A stretch of 64,000 nucleotides of DNA. Origin: Bacteroides sp. CAG:443. Its GTDB lineage: Bacteria; Bacteroidota; Bacteroidia; Bacteroidales; Bacteroidaceae. Below the pieces are notes generated by a model, which did not search any database, had not been told where the DNA came from, and was given only the letters and a program-made list of their open reading frames with translations. The DNA lies in assembly GCA_000432735.1 (NCBI GenBank), contig FR887812.1, positions 20,609 to 84,608 on the forward strand, given 5' to 3'. Below, piece by piece: positions 19,878 through 29,275 of this stretch (position 1 is the stretch's first letter; each line of letters opens with the position of its first letter). Both the position numbers and the translations under genes were made by a program.

Positions 19878-19945
19878 TTATATGGTAAAACGCTCTTTAC
19901 CATATAAATAGAAATGAATATTGAATCTCTCTATCGTTATAGAGA
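19878..19945 (-). repeat. Two hairpins in the leader upstream of nuoA
   Basis: A perfect 12-bp stem, TTATATGGTAAA (19878-19889) and TTTACCATATAA (19896-19907), has a 6-nt loop. Next to it is a 7-bp stem TCTCTAT/ATAGAGA (19928-19945) with a 4-nt loop that touches the stop codon of the preceding gene. Neither has a T tract, so they are more likely RNA-processing or translation-control structures than terminators. Confidence 0.6.
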
Positions 19946-19947
19946 AA

Positions 19948-20346
19948 CTAAATCAATATTTTTTCCAGTGTATAGATATAATAGGAGATTCTGTTATAGA
20001 GAGGTGGGTGATTGAAGCATGCGAAACGCTGTTGCTTGTCTGTTCCGCGTTCTGCTTGGCAGATGAGGCTTACGGCATTTCGTAGTGCTGACTTAAAATC
20101 ATACGTATTAATCGTATGAGTAATTATTGTTTTGTTAGGTATATCGGTGTTGTTTTGTGTTGACAAATACTGAAGCGTTCTCTCTGCCTCCTGCTGAGGC
20201 TCTTGAAGTTCACTGTAAGTGGAAGTGTAAGAAAAAAGAGATGAATTGTCGGAAGTTGGTGATGGGGCATAAACAAGATTCCCTATAATCGTTATTATAA
20301 GGAACGAAAAGAAAAATGCAATTATTCTTATTTGTTCACCCATCAT
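19948..20346 (-). CDS. Small exported protein of unknown function upstream of nuoA
   Basis: About 132 residues, starting at MMGEQIRIIAFFFSFL. The N-terminal hydrophobic segment ends near NLVYA and looks like a signal peptide or anchor. It is followed by a Ser/Thr/Asn-rich stretch and a conserved-looking C-terminal part with two cysteines (LICQAERG and RFACFNHPP) ending YYIYTLEKILI. I do not recognise a family. The start is supported by an exact -7 box 23 bp upstream. It is on the same strand as nuo with no strong terminator between, so it may share that transcript. A role in complex I is not shown by anything in the sequence. Confidence 0.55.
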   Translation of the reverse strand: MMGEQIRIIAFFFSFLIITIIGNLVYAPSPTSDNSSLFSYTSTYSELQEPQQEAERTLQYLSTQNNTDIPNKTIITHTINTYDFKSALRNAVSLICQAERGTDKQQRFACFNHPPLYNRISYYIYTLEKILI

Positions 20347-20368
20347 TATACCTATCTGAAAACGGCAG

Positions 20369-20376
20369 CAAAGATA
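20369..20376 (-). promoter_or_regulatory. -7 box upstream of the small exported gene (and perhaps nuo)
   Basis: On the minus strand TATCTTTG matches TAnnTTTG exactly, 23 bp before the ATG at 20346. No clear -33 box. No equally good box was found in the short gap before nuoA, so this may be the operon promoter. Confidence 0.5.
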
Positions 20377-20421
20377 CATATTTATTTTTAGTCTTTTTAG
20401 GAAGATTGTATAAAAAAACAA

Positions 20422-20828
20422 AATCTTAGTGGGTAGATTTGAGGTAAATCAAGTCTTTTTATAAGAATTGGAAAAGTTGGAAGATTGCAGAAAATGCAGA
20501 TTCGCTTTCAAGAATTTTGTCTTGCTTTTTCTATGTTTATTGACGTATATTTACACAAGCATGGTATCATGGACTTGGCTTATCTGACTCCTGAATGAAG
20601 TTTTGTGATGGCTATTGGGATGATGGTATATTGTGTTCTATCGGAGAATTCACAAAGGAAAGGTGTATGTCAAATGCTTGGAAGATGAAAAAAGAGGAGT
20701 CATATTCTCTTTTTCATATTGATGTTGAATATGAGTCCTCTTTTGAGCAGATAAACTCCTACTAAATTATGGAGTCGATTCGGAGATTGCTACATAAAAA
20801 TTGGTCATGTATGTAGGAAATTCTGGTG
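20422..20828. other. 407-bp region without a gene between trkA and the small exported gene
   Basis: No open frame with coding character on either strand. It contains the trkA terminator at 20688-20744. It is where a trkH gene might be expected from the trkA-trkH pairing seen in related genomes; no TrkH-like sequence was recognised in the bases present. Confidence 0.6.
20688..20744 (-). terminator. Terminator after trkA
   Basis: AAAAAGAGGAGTCATATTC (20688-20706) pairs with GAATATGAGTCCTCTTTT (20727-20744), one central mismatch, with poly-A/poly-T flanks. It ends the dxs-trkA unit. Confidence 0.85.
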
Positions 20829-22169
20829 TCAGTTAAAGAATTTTTCCAGTTTCTTTATCATCATACCCAGACAGAATACCACGACATGATCGTTTTCTAC
20901 GATTGTAGTGTTACCGGTAACCAGTATACCTTCTCCGTTTCTGATAAGTCCTCCGATGGTTGCTCCTTTGGGTAGCCCCACATCTTTCACCTGAGAACGT
21001 GTGATGCGTGAGCCTGCCTTAACTGTAAACTCTGCAACGTCGGCATTGGCGAAGGTCAGACACTTTACATTCGAAACGTCGGCATCCAGCATCATCTGAT
21101 AAATGTGACTGGCTGCAATAAATTTCTTGTTGATAACCGTACCGATATCCAGACTCTCTGCCATACTGATATAGTCTATATTCTCTACTTCGGCTACAGT
21201 CTTGGTAATTCCCAGTCGTTTGGCTGCCAGACAGGCAAGGATATTGGTTTCCGAATTTCCCGTCAGTGCGACGAAGGCTTCCGTGTTTTTGATACCTTCT
21301 TCCAGCAGCAGTTCCATATCCCTGCCATCACCGTTGATGATCATAACCTTGTCATCTACCAGTTCCGTCAGGCGGTTGCAGCGATTGAAATCACTTTCGA
21401 TGATTTTGGTCCGCATGTATTCCGGCATATACTGTACGGTACGCACGGCAATCCGGCTGCCTCCCATGATCATAACGTTACGGATATCGGCTTCATTCTC
21501 TTTGCCGGCTATCTTCCGGATGTAAGGAATGTATTTCTTTGTAGTGGTGAAATACACGATATCGTTTAGTAGAATCGCATCGTCACCTCGTGGAATAATG
21601 GTTTCGTTTCCTCGTTTGATGGCAACGATGTGGAAAGGAATATTTCTTCCTCCCAGCTCGTGTAATGGAACATTCAATATTTCTGCCGTTTCTCTCATTT
21701 TCGTTCCCAGCAGAACGAGTGCGCCTCCGGCAAATTCCCACCATTGACGAATCCAGCTCATCTTGACGGCATCCACAATCTCTTTGGCTGCCAGCATCTC
21801 AGGATAGATGAGTGAATCGACTCCCAGTTTGGCGAAGAATTCTTTATGTTTGGGCAACAAGTACTCGTAATTGTTGATTCGTGCCACTGTCTTTTTGGCA
21901 CCCAGGCTGGTCGCAAGCATGCACGCCGTCATATTCCGGCTTTCATCGGGGGTGACAGCAATAAACAAGTCGGCTCCTGCCACTCCGGCTTCCTTCAATC
22001 CCGAAATAGAGGTCGGGGAAATGTTCACGGTAAGCAGGTCGAAATTATTTCCCAACCTGCCCAGTCTTTCCTCATCGTCATCCATAAGGATAATATCTTG
22101 TTTCTCACCCGATAAGAGTTTGGCCAGGTGTGTCCCTACAGCACCTGCACCGGCAATGATAATCTTCAT
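20829..22169 (-). CDS. trkA: Trk potassium uptake regulatory subunit TrkA
   Basis: Cytoplasmic, NAD(H)-binding peripheral subunit that gates the TrkH/KtrB potassium channel. The 446 residues hold two tandem RCK units. The first Rossmann motif is GAGAVGTHLAK at the N-terminus and the second is GGSRIAVRTVQYM near residue 233, each followed by a TrkA_C lobe; the last reads SQVKDVGLPKGATIGGLIRN. The ATG overlaps the dxs TGA by four bases, so the two genes are translationally coupled. No trkH follows within the window. Confidence 0.95.
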   Translation of the reverse strand: MKIIIAGAGAVGTHLAKLLSGEKQDIILMDDDEERLGRLGNNFDLLTVNISPTSISGLKEAGVAGADLFIAVTPDESRNMTACMLATSLGAKKTVARINNYEYLLPKHKEFFAKLGVDSLIYPEMLAAKEIVDAVKMSWIRQWWEFAGGALVLLGTKMRETAEILNVPLHELGGRNIPFHIVAIKRGNETIIPRGDDAILLNDIVYFTTTKKYIPYIRKIAGKENEADIRNVMIMGGSRIAVRTVQYMPEYMRTKIIESDFNRCNRLTELVDDKVMIINGDGRDMELLLEEGIKNTEAFVALTGNSETNILACLAAKRLGITKTVAEVENIDYISMAESLDIGTVINKKFIAASHIYQMMLDADVSNVKCLTFANADVAEFTVKAGSRITRSQVKDVGLPKGATIGGLIRNGEGILVTGNTTIVENDHVVVFCLGMMIKKLEKFFN

Positions 22170-24073
22170 GAGTTCAGAATATGGATTAATGTATTATAGA
22201 TTCCCGTTTGGTCTATGCCGCAAATGGCGTGTAGGGCACCGACCGGACCATGTTGGATAAAATGGTCGGGGATACCCAGTCGTTTGACCATCGGGGTATA
22301 ATTGTTGTCTGACATAAACTCCAGAATGGCACTGCCCATTCCGCCTTTTAGCACTCCGTCTTCTACAGTCACGATACGGGAAAATTTCTTTCCGATTTCA
22401 TGTAGCAAGTCTTCATCCAGTGGTTTCAGGAAGCGCAGGTCGTAATGTGCTATACTGCATTTCTGTGTATTTTCGGCTTCGGCAATGACTTTTGCCGCTG
22501 TATTTCCGATAGGTCCTATCGTAATGACGGCCAGATCGGAACCATCTTTGAGTTTACGGCCTTTGCCAACCTCGACAGCTTCCAGTGGACATTCCCAGTC
22601 GGTCAGTACCCCCCGTCCGCGTGGATAGCGGATAACGAACGGTCCCTGGTCGGGGAGTTGGGCTGTATACATCAGCCGGCGCAGTTCTTGTTCATCGTAC
22701 GGTGAGGCAATAGTCAGGTTCGGTATCGGCCGTAAGTAAGCCATATCGAATACCCCATGGTGAGTCGGTCCGTCTTCACCTACCAAGCCTGCACGATCCA
22801 GACACAGCACGACGTTGAGCTTTTGTATAGCGATGTCGTGTATGATGTTATCGTATGCCCGTTGCATGAACGAAGAATAAATGTTACAGAAAGGTAGCAA
22901 ACCTTCTTTTGCCATACCTCCCGAGAAGGTTACGGCATGTCCTTCAGCAATACCCACGTCGAATGCACGGTCGGGCATTGCTTTCATCAAGATGTTCATG
23001 GAGCATCCTGTCGGCATGGCGGGAGTTACCCCGATGATTTTGTCATTCTGCTTAGCCAGCTCCAGCAACGTCTTGCCAAATACATCCTGAAACAAAGGAG
23101 GCATACCACTGGTATCGTTTACAATTCGTTCTCCCGTTTCCTTGTCGAATATACCCGGAGCATGCCAGATTGTAGCAGCTTCCTCGGCTGGTTTGAACCC
23201 TTTGCCTTTGACCGTATGAATATGAAGAAGTTTCGGACCTTTCATATCCTTGATTTCCTTCAGAACCTTGGTCAGTGACAACACATCGTGTCCGTCTACT
23301 GGTCCGAAGTAACGGATATTCATACCTTCGAAAATATTCTGTTGCTGGGCGAGCATTGACTTCAGGCTGTTATTAAACCGGATCAGGCTTTTCCGGCGTT
23401 CTTCATTCAAGACTCCCCACTGATGCAGCTTTCTGGAAATCTTGTACCGCAGCCGGTTATAACCTTCCGATGTTTGCAGATGCAGCAAGTACTGTTTCAT
23501 GCCTCCTACACTACGATCGATTGCCATATTGTTATCGTTCAGGATAATCAACAGATTATTCGGGGTGGAAGAGGCGTTGTTCAGTCCTTCGAAAGCTAGT
23601 CCTCCACTCATGGAACCATCTCCAATGACGGCTACGACATGACGGTCTTCTTCTCCTTTCCGTGCGGCTGCTACAGCCATTCCCAAAGCTACAGAAATAG
23701 AATTTGACGCATGTCCGCAGGTAAATGTATCGTATTCACTTTCGGCCGGTGAAGGAAAAGGACATAAACCGTTCAGTTTCCGGTTGGTACAAAAGCGGTC
23801 ACGGCGTCCGGTCAGTATCTTGTGTCCGTACGCCTGATGCCCTACGTCCCATACAATGCGGTCGTAAGGCGTATTAAATATATAATGAAGAGCAACAGTA
23901 AGCTCGATAACTCCCAAACTTGAGCCGAAATGTCCGGGATTGCGTGAAAGTTCATCTATGATTTTATCCCTGAGCTCCCGGCAGACCTCAGGTAAAGACT
24001 CGACAGGAAGTTGACGCAAATCCTTCGGGCTATCTATTTTGTTCAACAATTCGTAAGAAATGGGTTGTTCCAT
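22166..24073 (-). CDS. dxs: 1-deoxy-D-xylulose-5-phosphate synthase
   Basis: Thiamine-diphosphate enzyme joining pyruvate and glyceraldehyde-3-phosphate, the first step of the MEP isoprenoid pathway. The 635-residue protein has DVGHQAYGHKILTGRRD, the ThDP/Mg motif GDGSMSGG...NDNNMAI, the active-site segment LVGEDGPTHHGVFD and the C-terminal transketolase domain. The ATG at 24073 (MEQPISYELLNKI) is preferred to the longer frame, which extends into the divergent promoter region. It is first in a two-gene unit with trkA. Confidence 0.97.
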   Translation of the reverse strand: MEQPISYELLNKIDSPKDLRQLPVESLPEVCRELRDKIIDELSRNPGHFGSSLGVIELTVALHYIFNTPYDRIVWDVGHQAYGHKILTGRRDRFCTNRKLNGLCPFPSPAESEYDTFTCGHASNSISVALGMAVAAARKGEEDRHVVAVIGDGSMSGGLAFEGLNNASSTPNNLLIILNDNNMAIDRSVGGMKQYLLHLQTSEGYNRLRYKISRKLHQWGVLNEERRKSLIRFNNSLKSMLAQQQNIFEGMNIRYFGPVDGHDVLSLTKVLKEIKDMKGPKLLHIHTVKGKGFKPAEEAATIWHAPGIFDKETGERIVNDTSGMPPLFQDVFGKTLLELAKQNDKIIGVTPAMPTGCSMNILMKAMPDRAFDVGIAEGHAVTFSGGMAKEGLLPFCNIYSSFMQRAYDNIIHDIAIQKLNVVLCLDRAGLVGEDGPTHHGVFDMAYLRPIPNLTIASPYDEQELRRLMYTAQLPDQGPFVIRYPRGRGVLTDWECPLEAVEVGKGRKLKDGSDLAVITIGPIGNTAAKVIAEAENTQKCSIAHYDLRFLKPLDEDLLHEIGKKFSRIVTVEDGVLKGGMGSAILEFMSDNNYTPMVKRLGIPDHFIQHGPVGALHAICGIDQTGIYNTLIHILNS

Positions 24074-24099
24074 CCGATCTTTATTCAATATTAATTTCA

Positions 24100-24107
24100 C
24101 AAAAATA
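24100..24107 (-). promoter_or_regulatory. -7 box of dxs-trkA
   Basis: TATTTTTG on the minus strand, an exact TAnnTTTG, 26 bp before the dxs ATG. It is arranged back to back with the GSCFA -7 box 22 bp away. Confidence 0.5.
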
Positions 24108-24129
24108 CGATAAATATGTGTATTGTGTT

Positions 24130-24137
24130 TACATTTG
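24130..24137 (+). promoter_or_regulatory. -7 box of the GSCFA/murF-alr unit
   Basis: TACATTTG, exact TAnnTTTG, 28 bp before the ATG at 24166. No clear -33 element. Confidence 0.5.
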
Positions 24138-24165
24138 CACAAAAAATAATGAACAGTGTATGCCT

Positions 24166-25152
24166 ATGGAGTTTAGAACGAAAGTAGAATTGCCTGTTGG
24201 ACAAGGAGAAATTCGTCATTCGGATCCGATATTGTTGTGGGGATCTTGCTTTGCCGAGAATATAGGAAAGCTATTGATGGATAATAAGTTCCACTGTGAT
24301 GTGAATCCTTTTGGCATTCTGTATAATCCACTTTCAATCGCAAAATCTGTGTCTTTATTGCTCGACAATAAGGTGTATAGTGCAGCCGATTTACGTTTTG
24401 ACAAAGGAATATGGTATAGCCTGATGCATCATAGTTCGTTTTCCTCGGCTGACCAGTCGGAGTGTCTGGAAAAGATTAATTTCCGTATGGCAAAGGGGAG
24501 AGAAATGCTGGGCAAGGCAAAATGGATGATATTTACATGGGGAACAGCACGCGTGTACGAATGGAAGGAGAATGGAGAGATTGTAGGCAATTGTCATAAA
24601 TTGCCCGACCGACTGTTTACACGCCGGTTACTGGAGGTGGAAGAGATTGTATCGGCTTTTGCCTCCCTGCTTGAACGCATCCGTCAGGTGAATCCGGAGG
24701 TACAGTTCCTGTTTACCGTGAGTCCGATACGGCATGCCAAGGACGGTATGCACGGCAACCAGCTGAATAAAGCCGTGCTGCTGCTGGCCATCGAAAGATT
24801 ATGTCAGCTATTTTCGTCATGCCATTATTTCCCTTCGTACGAGATTATGCTGGATGAATTGCGCGATTACCGTTTCTATGCCGACGATATGCTTCATCCC
24901 ACTCCGCTTGCCGTCAGTTATATTTGGGAATGCTTTTGTGAAAGCTTTTTTACTGCGGATACACTGCGTGTCATGAAAGAGTGGCAGGATATACGGAAAG
25001 GCCTCGAGCATCGTCCTTTTGATGCAAAATCGACAGCTTATTATACATTTCTAAGTCAAATTATGTTAAAGATAGAAAGGTTAAAAGAAAAATTCCCGTA
25101 CTTAGACGTACAAAACGAAATAGCATTATGTCAAACTCGATTGAAGAAATAA
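24166..25152 (+). CDS. GSCFA domain protein
   Basis: A 328-residue cytoplasmic protein of the GSCFA family (PF08885). The family signature WGSCFAENIG is near residue 25 with NPFGILYNP soon after. The C-terminal DDMLHPTPLAVSYIW resembles the Asp-x-x-His block of SGNH hydrolases, and the Ser of GSCFA sits where an SGNH nucleophile would. The substrate is unknown. The ATG at 24166 is used; another at 24160 would add only Met-Pro. Its end overlaps murF-alr by 25 bp, indicating tight coupling with peptidoglycan precursor synthesis. Confidence 0.9.
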   Translation: MEFRTKVELPVGQGEIRHSDPILLWGSCFAENIGKLLMDNKFHCDVNPFGILYNPLSIAKSVSLLLDNKVYSAADLRFDKGIWYSLMHHSSFSSADQSECLEKINFRMAKGREMLGKAKWMIFTWGTARVYEWKENGEIVGNCHKLPDRLFTRRLLEVEEIVSAFASLLERIRQVNPEVQFLFTVSPIRHAKDGMHGNQLNKAVLLLAIERLCQLFSSCHYFPSYEIMLDELRDYRFYADDMLHPTPLAVSYIWECFCESFFTADTLRVMKEWQDIRKGLEHRPFDAKSTAYYTFLSQIMLKIERLKEKFPYLDVQNEIALCQTRLKK

Positions 25153-27593
25153 CCTCCGTCATCGGAGCCAACAGGATAGGGAAGCATCCGGCAACTATTG
25201 ACTGGATTCTTACAGACAGCCGTTCACTGTGCTTCCCCGAAGAAACTTTGTTTTTCGCTCTGAAGACAAAACGTAACGACGGACACAAATATATACCGGA
25301 ACTTTATGCTAGAGGAGTGAGGAACTTTGTGGTAACCGATGTGCCTGAAAATCTTTCTCACTATTCTGATGCTAACTTCCTGCAAGTAGCTAATTCGCTG
25401 AAGGCTTTGCAGCGTCTGGCATCCAAGCACCGTGAGCAGTATCAGGTGCCTGTGGTAGGTATTACGGGAAGTAATGGCAAGACAGTCGTGAAAGAGTGGA
25501 TTTATCAGTTGCTGAGTCCGGACAAAGTCATCACCCGCTCGCCGCGCAGCTATAATTCACAGATAGGTGTTCCGTTGTCCGTATGGATGATGAACGAACA
25601 TACCGAGCTTGGCATTTTCGAGGCTGGTATATCTGAAATGGGAGAAATGGAGGCGTTGCAGCCGATTATACAGCCTACCATTGGGGTGCTGACCAATATT
25701 GGAGGAGCACATCAGGAGAATTTCGCTTCGTTGCAGGATAAATGTATGGAGAAACTTCAGCTGTTTAAAGACTGCGACGTGATTATCTACAACGGCGACA
25801 ATGAGCTGATAAGCAATTGTGTTTCGAAATCATTGCTTACTTCCCGTGAAATAGCCTGGTCGATGAAGGACAATGAACGTCCGCTGTTTATCGAAAAAAT
25901 AGAGAAGGACAATGACGGAACAACCGTCAAATATCGTTATCTGGGATTCTTAAAGGAATATCGCATACCGTTCATCGACGATGCTTCTATCGAAAATTCG
26001 TTGAATGCCCTTGCTGTAGCATTGTATCTGATGGTCTCTCCCGAAGATATTGCCGAACGTATGGCGCATCTGGAACCGGTTGCCATGCGTCTGGAAGTGA
26101 AAGAGGGTAAGAATGGCTGTGTCTTGATAAACGACAGTTATAATTCTGATTTTGCTTCTCTCGACATCGCTCTCGACTTTATGGCACGCCGTACAGAAGA
26201 CAAAGCGCGCCGGCGTACACTCATCTTGTCGGATATACTGGAAAGCGGGCAGCCCAGCAAGCTTCTTTACCGTCAGGTTGCCGATCTGGTACACAGCCGT
26301 AAGGTAGACCGTATCATCGGAGTGGGAGAAGAAATCTCTGCCGCCGCTCCTCGTTTCGAGATAGAGAAGCAGTTCTTCCGCACGACGGCCGAACTGATAG
26401 AGTCGGGTGTGCTCAATTCATTGCGTAACGAAGTCGTATTGATAAAAGGTGCACGTGCCTTTCATTTCGATGATATAACCGATTTGCTGGAACTGAAGGT
26501 ACACGAAACGATTCTTGAAATCAATCTGGAAGCTCTGGTCGCTAACCTGAATCATTACCGTAACAAGCTGAAACCGGATACCAAGATGGTATGTATGGTA
26601 AAGGCTTCTGCCTATGGTGCCGGCTCGTTTGAGGTGGCGAAGACGCTCGAAGACCATCGGGTGGACTATCTGGCTGTTGCGGTTGCCGACGAAGGTGCCG
26701 ACTTGCGCAAGGCAGGAATCAACAGTTCTATTATAATTATGAATCCGGAACTGACAGCTTTCAAGACCATGTTCGATCACAAGCTGGAGCCGGAAGTCTA
26801 TAGCTTTCACTTGCTCGAGGAATTGATTAAGGCAGCCGGACGTGAAGGCGTTTCCAATTTCCCGATACATATCAAGATTGATACGGGTATGCACCGGTTG
26901 GGCTTTGCTCCGGAAGAAATTCCTTATCTGGTAGACCGTCTGCACCGTCAGTCGGCAGTTATTCCTCGTTCCGTATTTTCTCACCTGGTGGGAAGTGATG
27001 CCGAGCGGTTCGATTCCTTTACACGTCGCCAGATTGAAACATTCGAAGCTGCGGCGGCCGAACTGCAAGCTGGATTCAGCCATAAGATTCTGCGCCATAT
27101 CTGCAATACAGCGGGTATCGAACGTTATCCGGGAGCTCAGTTCGACATGGTACGTCTGGGTATCGGATTGTATGGTATCGATCCTTTTACAAATAAGATC
27201 CTGCATAATGTAAGTACGCTGAAAACGACTATCTTGCAGATACATGATGTTCCAGCCGGTGAAACGGTAGGATATAGCCGTCGCGGAATCCTCGAACGTG
27301 ATTCAAGGATAGCTGCCATTCCTATCGGATATGCCGACGGATTGAACCGTCATTTAGGCAACGGTAATGCTTACTGTCTGGTAAACGGACAAAAAGCGCC
27401 TTATGTGGGCAATATCTGTATGGATGTATGTATGATTGATGTGACTGACATTGATTGCAAGGAAGGCGATAAAGCCATTATCTTTGGCGATGATCTTCCG
27501 GTTACTGTACTTGCCGATAAGCTCGATACTATTCCTTATGAAATTCTGACCAGCGTTTCCAATCGGGTGAAACGTATTTATTTCCAGAATTAA
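25128..27593 (+). CDS. Bifunctional MurF ligase / alanine racemase
   Basis: An 821-residue fusion. Residues 1 to about 450 are the MurF ligase that adds D-Ala-D-Ala to UDP-MurNAc-tripeptide, with ATP loop VVGITGSNGKTVVKEW near residue 110, EAGISEMGEM, and the NDSYNS motif. Residues about 460-821 are a PLP alanine racemase that makes the D-Ala, with the PLP lysine in MVKASAYGAG, HIKIDTGMHRLGF, and the tyrosine-bearing VGYSRRGILERD. Both active sites look complete. This fusion is typical of Bacteroidota and channels D-alanine to its user. It overlaps the GSCFA gene upstream and is followed by a strong terminator. Confidence 0.96.
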   Translation: MSNSIEEITSVIGANRIGKHPATIDWILTDSRSLCFPEETLFFALKTKRNDGHKYIPELYARGVRNFVVTDVPENLSHYSDANFLQVANSLKALQRLASKHREQYQVPVVGITGSNGKTVVKEWIYQLLSPDKVITRSPRSYNSQIGVPLSVWMMNEHTELGIFEAGISEMGEMEALQPIIQPTIGVLTNIGGAHQENFASLQDKCMEKLQLFKDCDVIIYNGDNELISNCVSKSLLTSREIAWSMKDNERPLFIEKIEKDNDGTTVKYRYLGFLKEYRIPFIDDASIENSLNALAVALYLMVSPEDIAERMAHLEPVAMRLEVKEGKNGCVLINDSYNSDFASLDIALDFMARRTEDKARRRTLILSDILESGQPSKLLYRQVADLVHSRKVDRIIGVGEEISAAAPRFEIEKQFFRTTAELIESGVLNSLRNEVVLIKGARAFHFDDITDLLELKVHETILEINLEALVANLNHYRNKLKPDTKMVCMVKASAYGAGSFEVAKTLEDHRVDYLAVAVADEGADLRKAGINSSIIIMNPELTAFKTMFDHKLEPEVYSFHLLEELIKAAGREGVSNFPIHIKIDTGMHRLGFAPEEIPYLVDRLHRQSAVIPRSVFSHLVGSDAERFDSFTRRQIETFEAAAAELQAGFSHKILRHICNTAGIERYPGAQFDMVRLGIGLYGIDPFTNKILHNVSTLKTTILQIHDVPAGETVGYSRRGILERDSRIAAIPIGYADGLNRHLGNGNAYCLVNGQKAPYVGNICMDVCMIDVTDIDCKEGDKAIIFGDDLPVTVLADKLDTIPYEILTSVSNRVKRIYFQN

Positions 27594-27628
27594 TTCGTAC
27601 GGAATCTTTTTAAGATATTTGTTTTTTT

Positions 27629-27672
27629 AGAAATCCTTGCATGCGGAGAATGTATGCAAGGATTTCTTTTTT
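27629..27672 (+). terminator. Terminator after murF-alr
   Basis: Perfect 14-bp stem AGAAATCCTTGCAT (27629-27642) with ATGCAAGGATTTCT (27654-27667), then a T run. Confidence 0.9.
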
Positions 27673-27738
27673 GTGGAAATAGGTCAGTTATTGCACCTCA
27701 AAGCTTAAAAAATGAACATAGTTGTCGGTTTCTTCTGT

Positions 27739-27746
27739 TATTTTTG
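27739..27746 (+). promoter_or_regulatory. Probable -7 box of the CE7-like esterase gene
   Basis: TATTTTTG matches TAnnTTTG, 45 bp before the ATG at 27792; a GTTG 15 bp upstream is a poor -33 box. Confidence 0.4.
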
Positions 27747-27791
27747 TTATCCGTAAAAAGTATGTTTAACTGAAGAACAGATGTTCATAAT

Positions 27792-29105
27792 ATGAAAAAT
27801 GTAAAATCTTTGTTCCTGAAAGGAGCATTTGTCTGTATGCTGATGTTTTCTGCATTGCCTTCTTCTGCCGAGAATTATCCTTACCGCAGTGATGTATTGT
27901 GGGTAACTGTGCCCGATCATGCCGACTGGCTGTATAAGACGGGCGAAAAGGCTGAAGTGGAAATACAATTTTATAAGTATGGTATTCCTCAGGATAATCT
28001 GGAGGTGAAGTATGAGCTGGGAGGGGATATGATGCCTGCCGACAAGACTGGTTCGGTAAAGCTGAAAAACGGTCGGGCGGTCATTGATGTCGGAACGATG
28101 AAAACGCCCGGATTCCGTGACTGCCGTCTGGTAGCTGTCATAGACGGGAAGGTTTATAAGCACCACGTGAAGGTAGGTTTTTCACCCGAAAAATTACAGC
28201 CGTATACGCAGCTTCCGGTTGATTTTGACCAGTTCTGGGAGAAGAATCTGGCAGACGCAGCCCGTTGCCCGATGAAATATACGATTGAACCGGCTCCCGA
28301 ATATGCCACGGAGAAAGCCGATTGTTACCTGGTCAAGCTACAATGTTTCCGTCCGGGTTCGTATATCTACGGTTATCTCACTCGCCCGAAGGCACCGGGA
28401 AAGTATCCGGTTGTGCTTTGTCCGCCGGGGGCAGGTATAAAGACAATCAAGGAACCCAAGCGGCATATCTATTATGCAGAGGAAGGATGTATCCGGCTGG
28501 AAATGGAAATTCACGGCTTGAATCCGAAAATGTCTGCCGAGGAGTTTAAAGAGATTTCTTCGGCTTTTGGTAATTATCTGACCAACGGGCTCGACAACCG
28601 CGATAATTATTATATGAAGAAAGTCTATATGAGTTGTGTCCGGGCTATCGACTTTCTAATTTCCTTATCGGACTGGGACGGCAAGAATGTGATTGTTCAG
28701 GGAGGAAGTCAGGGAGGAGCGCTTGCGCTTGTTACGGCGGGACTGGACAAGCGGGTGACTGCTTGTGTGGCGAATCATCCGGCACTGAGTGACATGGCAG
28801 GATACAAAGCCGGACGTGCCGGAGGCTATCCGCATTTCTTCAAGAATTATCAGGGAATGGATACGCCGGAGAAAATTCGTACCATGGCTTATTACGATGT
28901 GGTGAACTTTGCCCGTCGGATAAAGGTTCCGGTATATATTACGTGGGGGTACAATGATGATACGTGTCCTCCTACCACCAGTTATATTGTTTACAATGTA
29001 CTGGACTGTCCGAAGGAAGCACTTATAACTCCGATAAACGAACATTGGACTTCCGATGTTACGGAATACGGACAGTTGAAGTGGATTCAGAAGCATCTTA
29101 AATGA
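27792..29105 (+). CDS. Exported acetyl esterase, AXE1/CE7-like alpha/beta hydrolase
   Basis: A 437-residue secreted hydrolase that probably removes acetyl groups from pectic or other plant glycans. A signal peptide ends near LPSSA. A beta-rich N-terminal domain (residues 25-130) precedes the AXE1-type alpha/beta fold. The nucleophile is Ser306 in QGGSQGGAL, the acid is in TWGYNDDTCPPTTS and the base is the His of INEHWTS. These three are diagnostic of the CE7/AXE1 group, which acts on acetylated xylose, cephalosporins and related esters. It is at the left edge of the pectin locus, as a single gene with its own terminator. True substrate is inferred from context. Confidence 0.85.
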   Translation: MKNVKSLFLKGAFVCMLMFSALPSSAENYPYRSDVLWVTVPDHADWLYKTGEKAEVEIQFYKYGIPQDNLEVKYELGGDMMPADKTGSVKLKNGRAVIDVGTMKTPGFRDCRLVAVIDGKVYKHHVKVGFSPEKLQPYTQLPVDFDQFWEKNLADAARCPMKYTIEPAPEYATEKADCYLVKLQCFRPGSYIYGYLTRPKAPGKYPVVLCPPGAGIKTIKEPKRHIYYAEEGCIRLEMEIHGLNPKMSAEEFKEISSAFGNYLTNGLDNRDNYYMKKVYMSCVRAIDFLISLSDWDGKNVIVQGGSQGGALALVTAGLDKRVTACVANHPALSDMAGYKAGRAGGYPHFFKNYQGMDTPEKIRTMAYYDVVNFARRIKVPVYITWGYNDDTCPPTTSYIVYNVLDCPKEALITPINEHWTSDVTEYGQLKWIQKHLK

Positions 29106-29177
29106 GGCTGTATTTGCAGGAGAACTTTCAGGCTTTATCCTCCGCTACAGCTTCAATCAATATTGGCTGAAACTGGC

Positions 29178-29238
29178 ATTCCCTTGTTTCTTGTCTAGGG
29201 TTGAAAAAACTGACAGGCAGAAGCAAGGGAATTTTTTA
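29178..29238 (+). terminator. Terminator after the CE7-like gene
   Basis: ATTCCCTTG (29178-29186) pairs with CAAGGGAAT (29224-29232), followed by TTTTTT; CTTGTC/GACAGG inside the loop can extend the stem. Confidence 0.75.
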
Positions 29239-29275
29239 TGTAGAGTTGTAGGAACGTGTGCAAGTTTATCTGAGT

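Noticed and set aside
26418..27245. A 275-codon open frame on the minus strand
   Set aside because: It lies wholly inside the well-supported alanine racemase domain on the plus strand and has no recognisable motif, signal or promoter.
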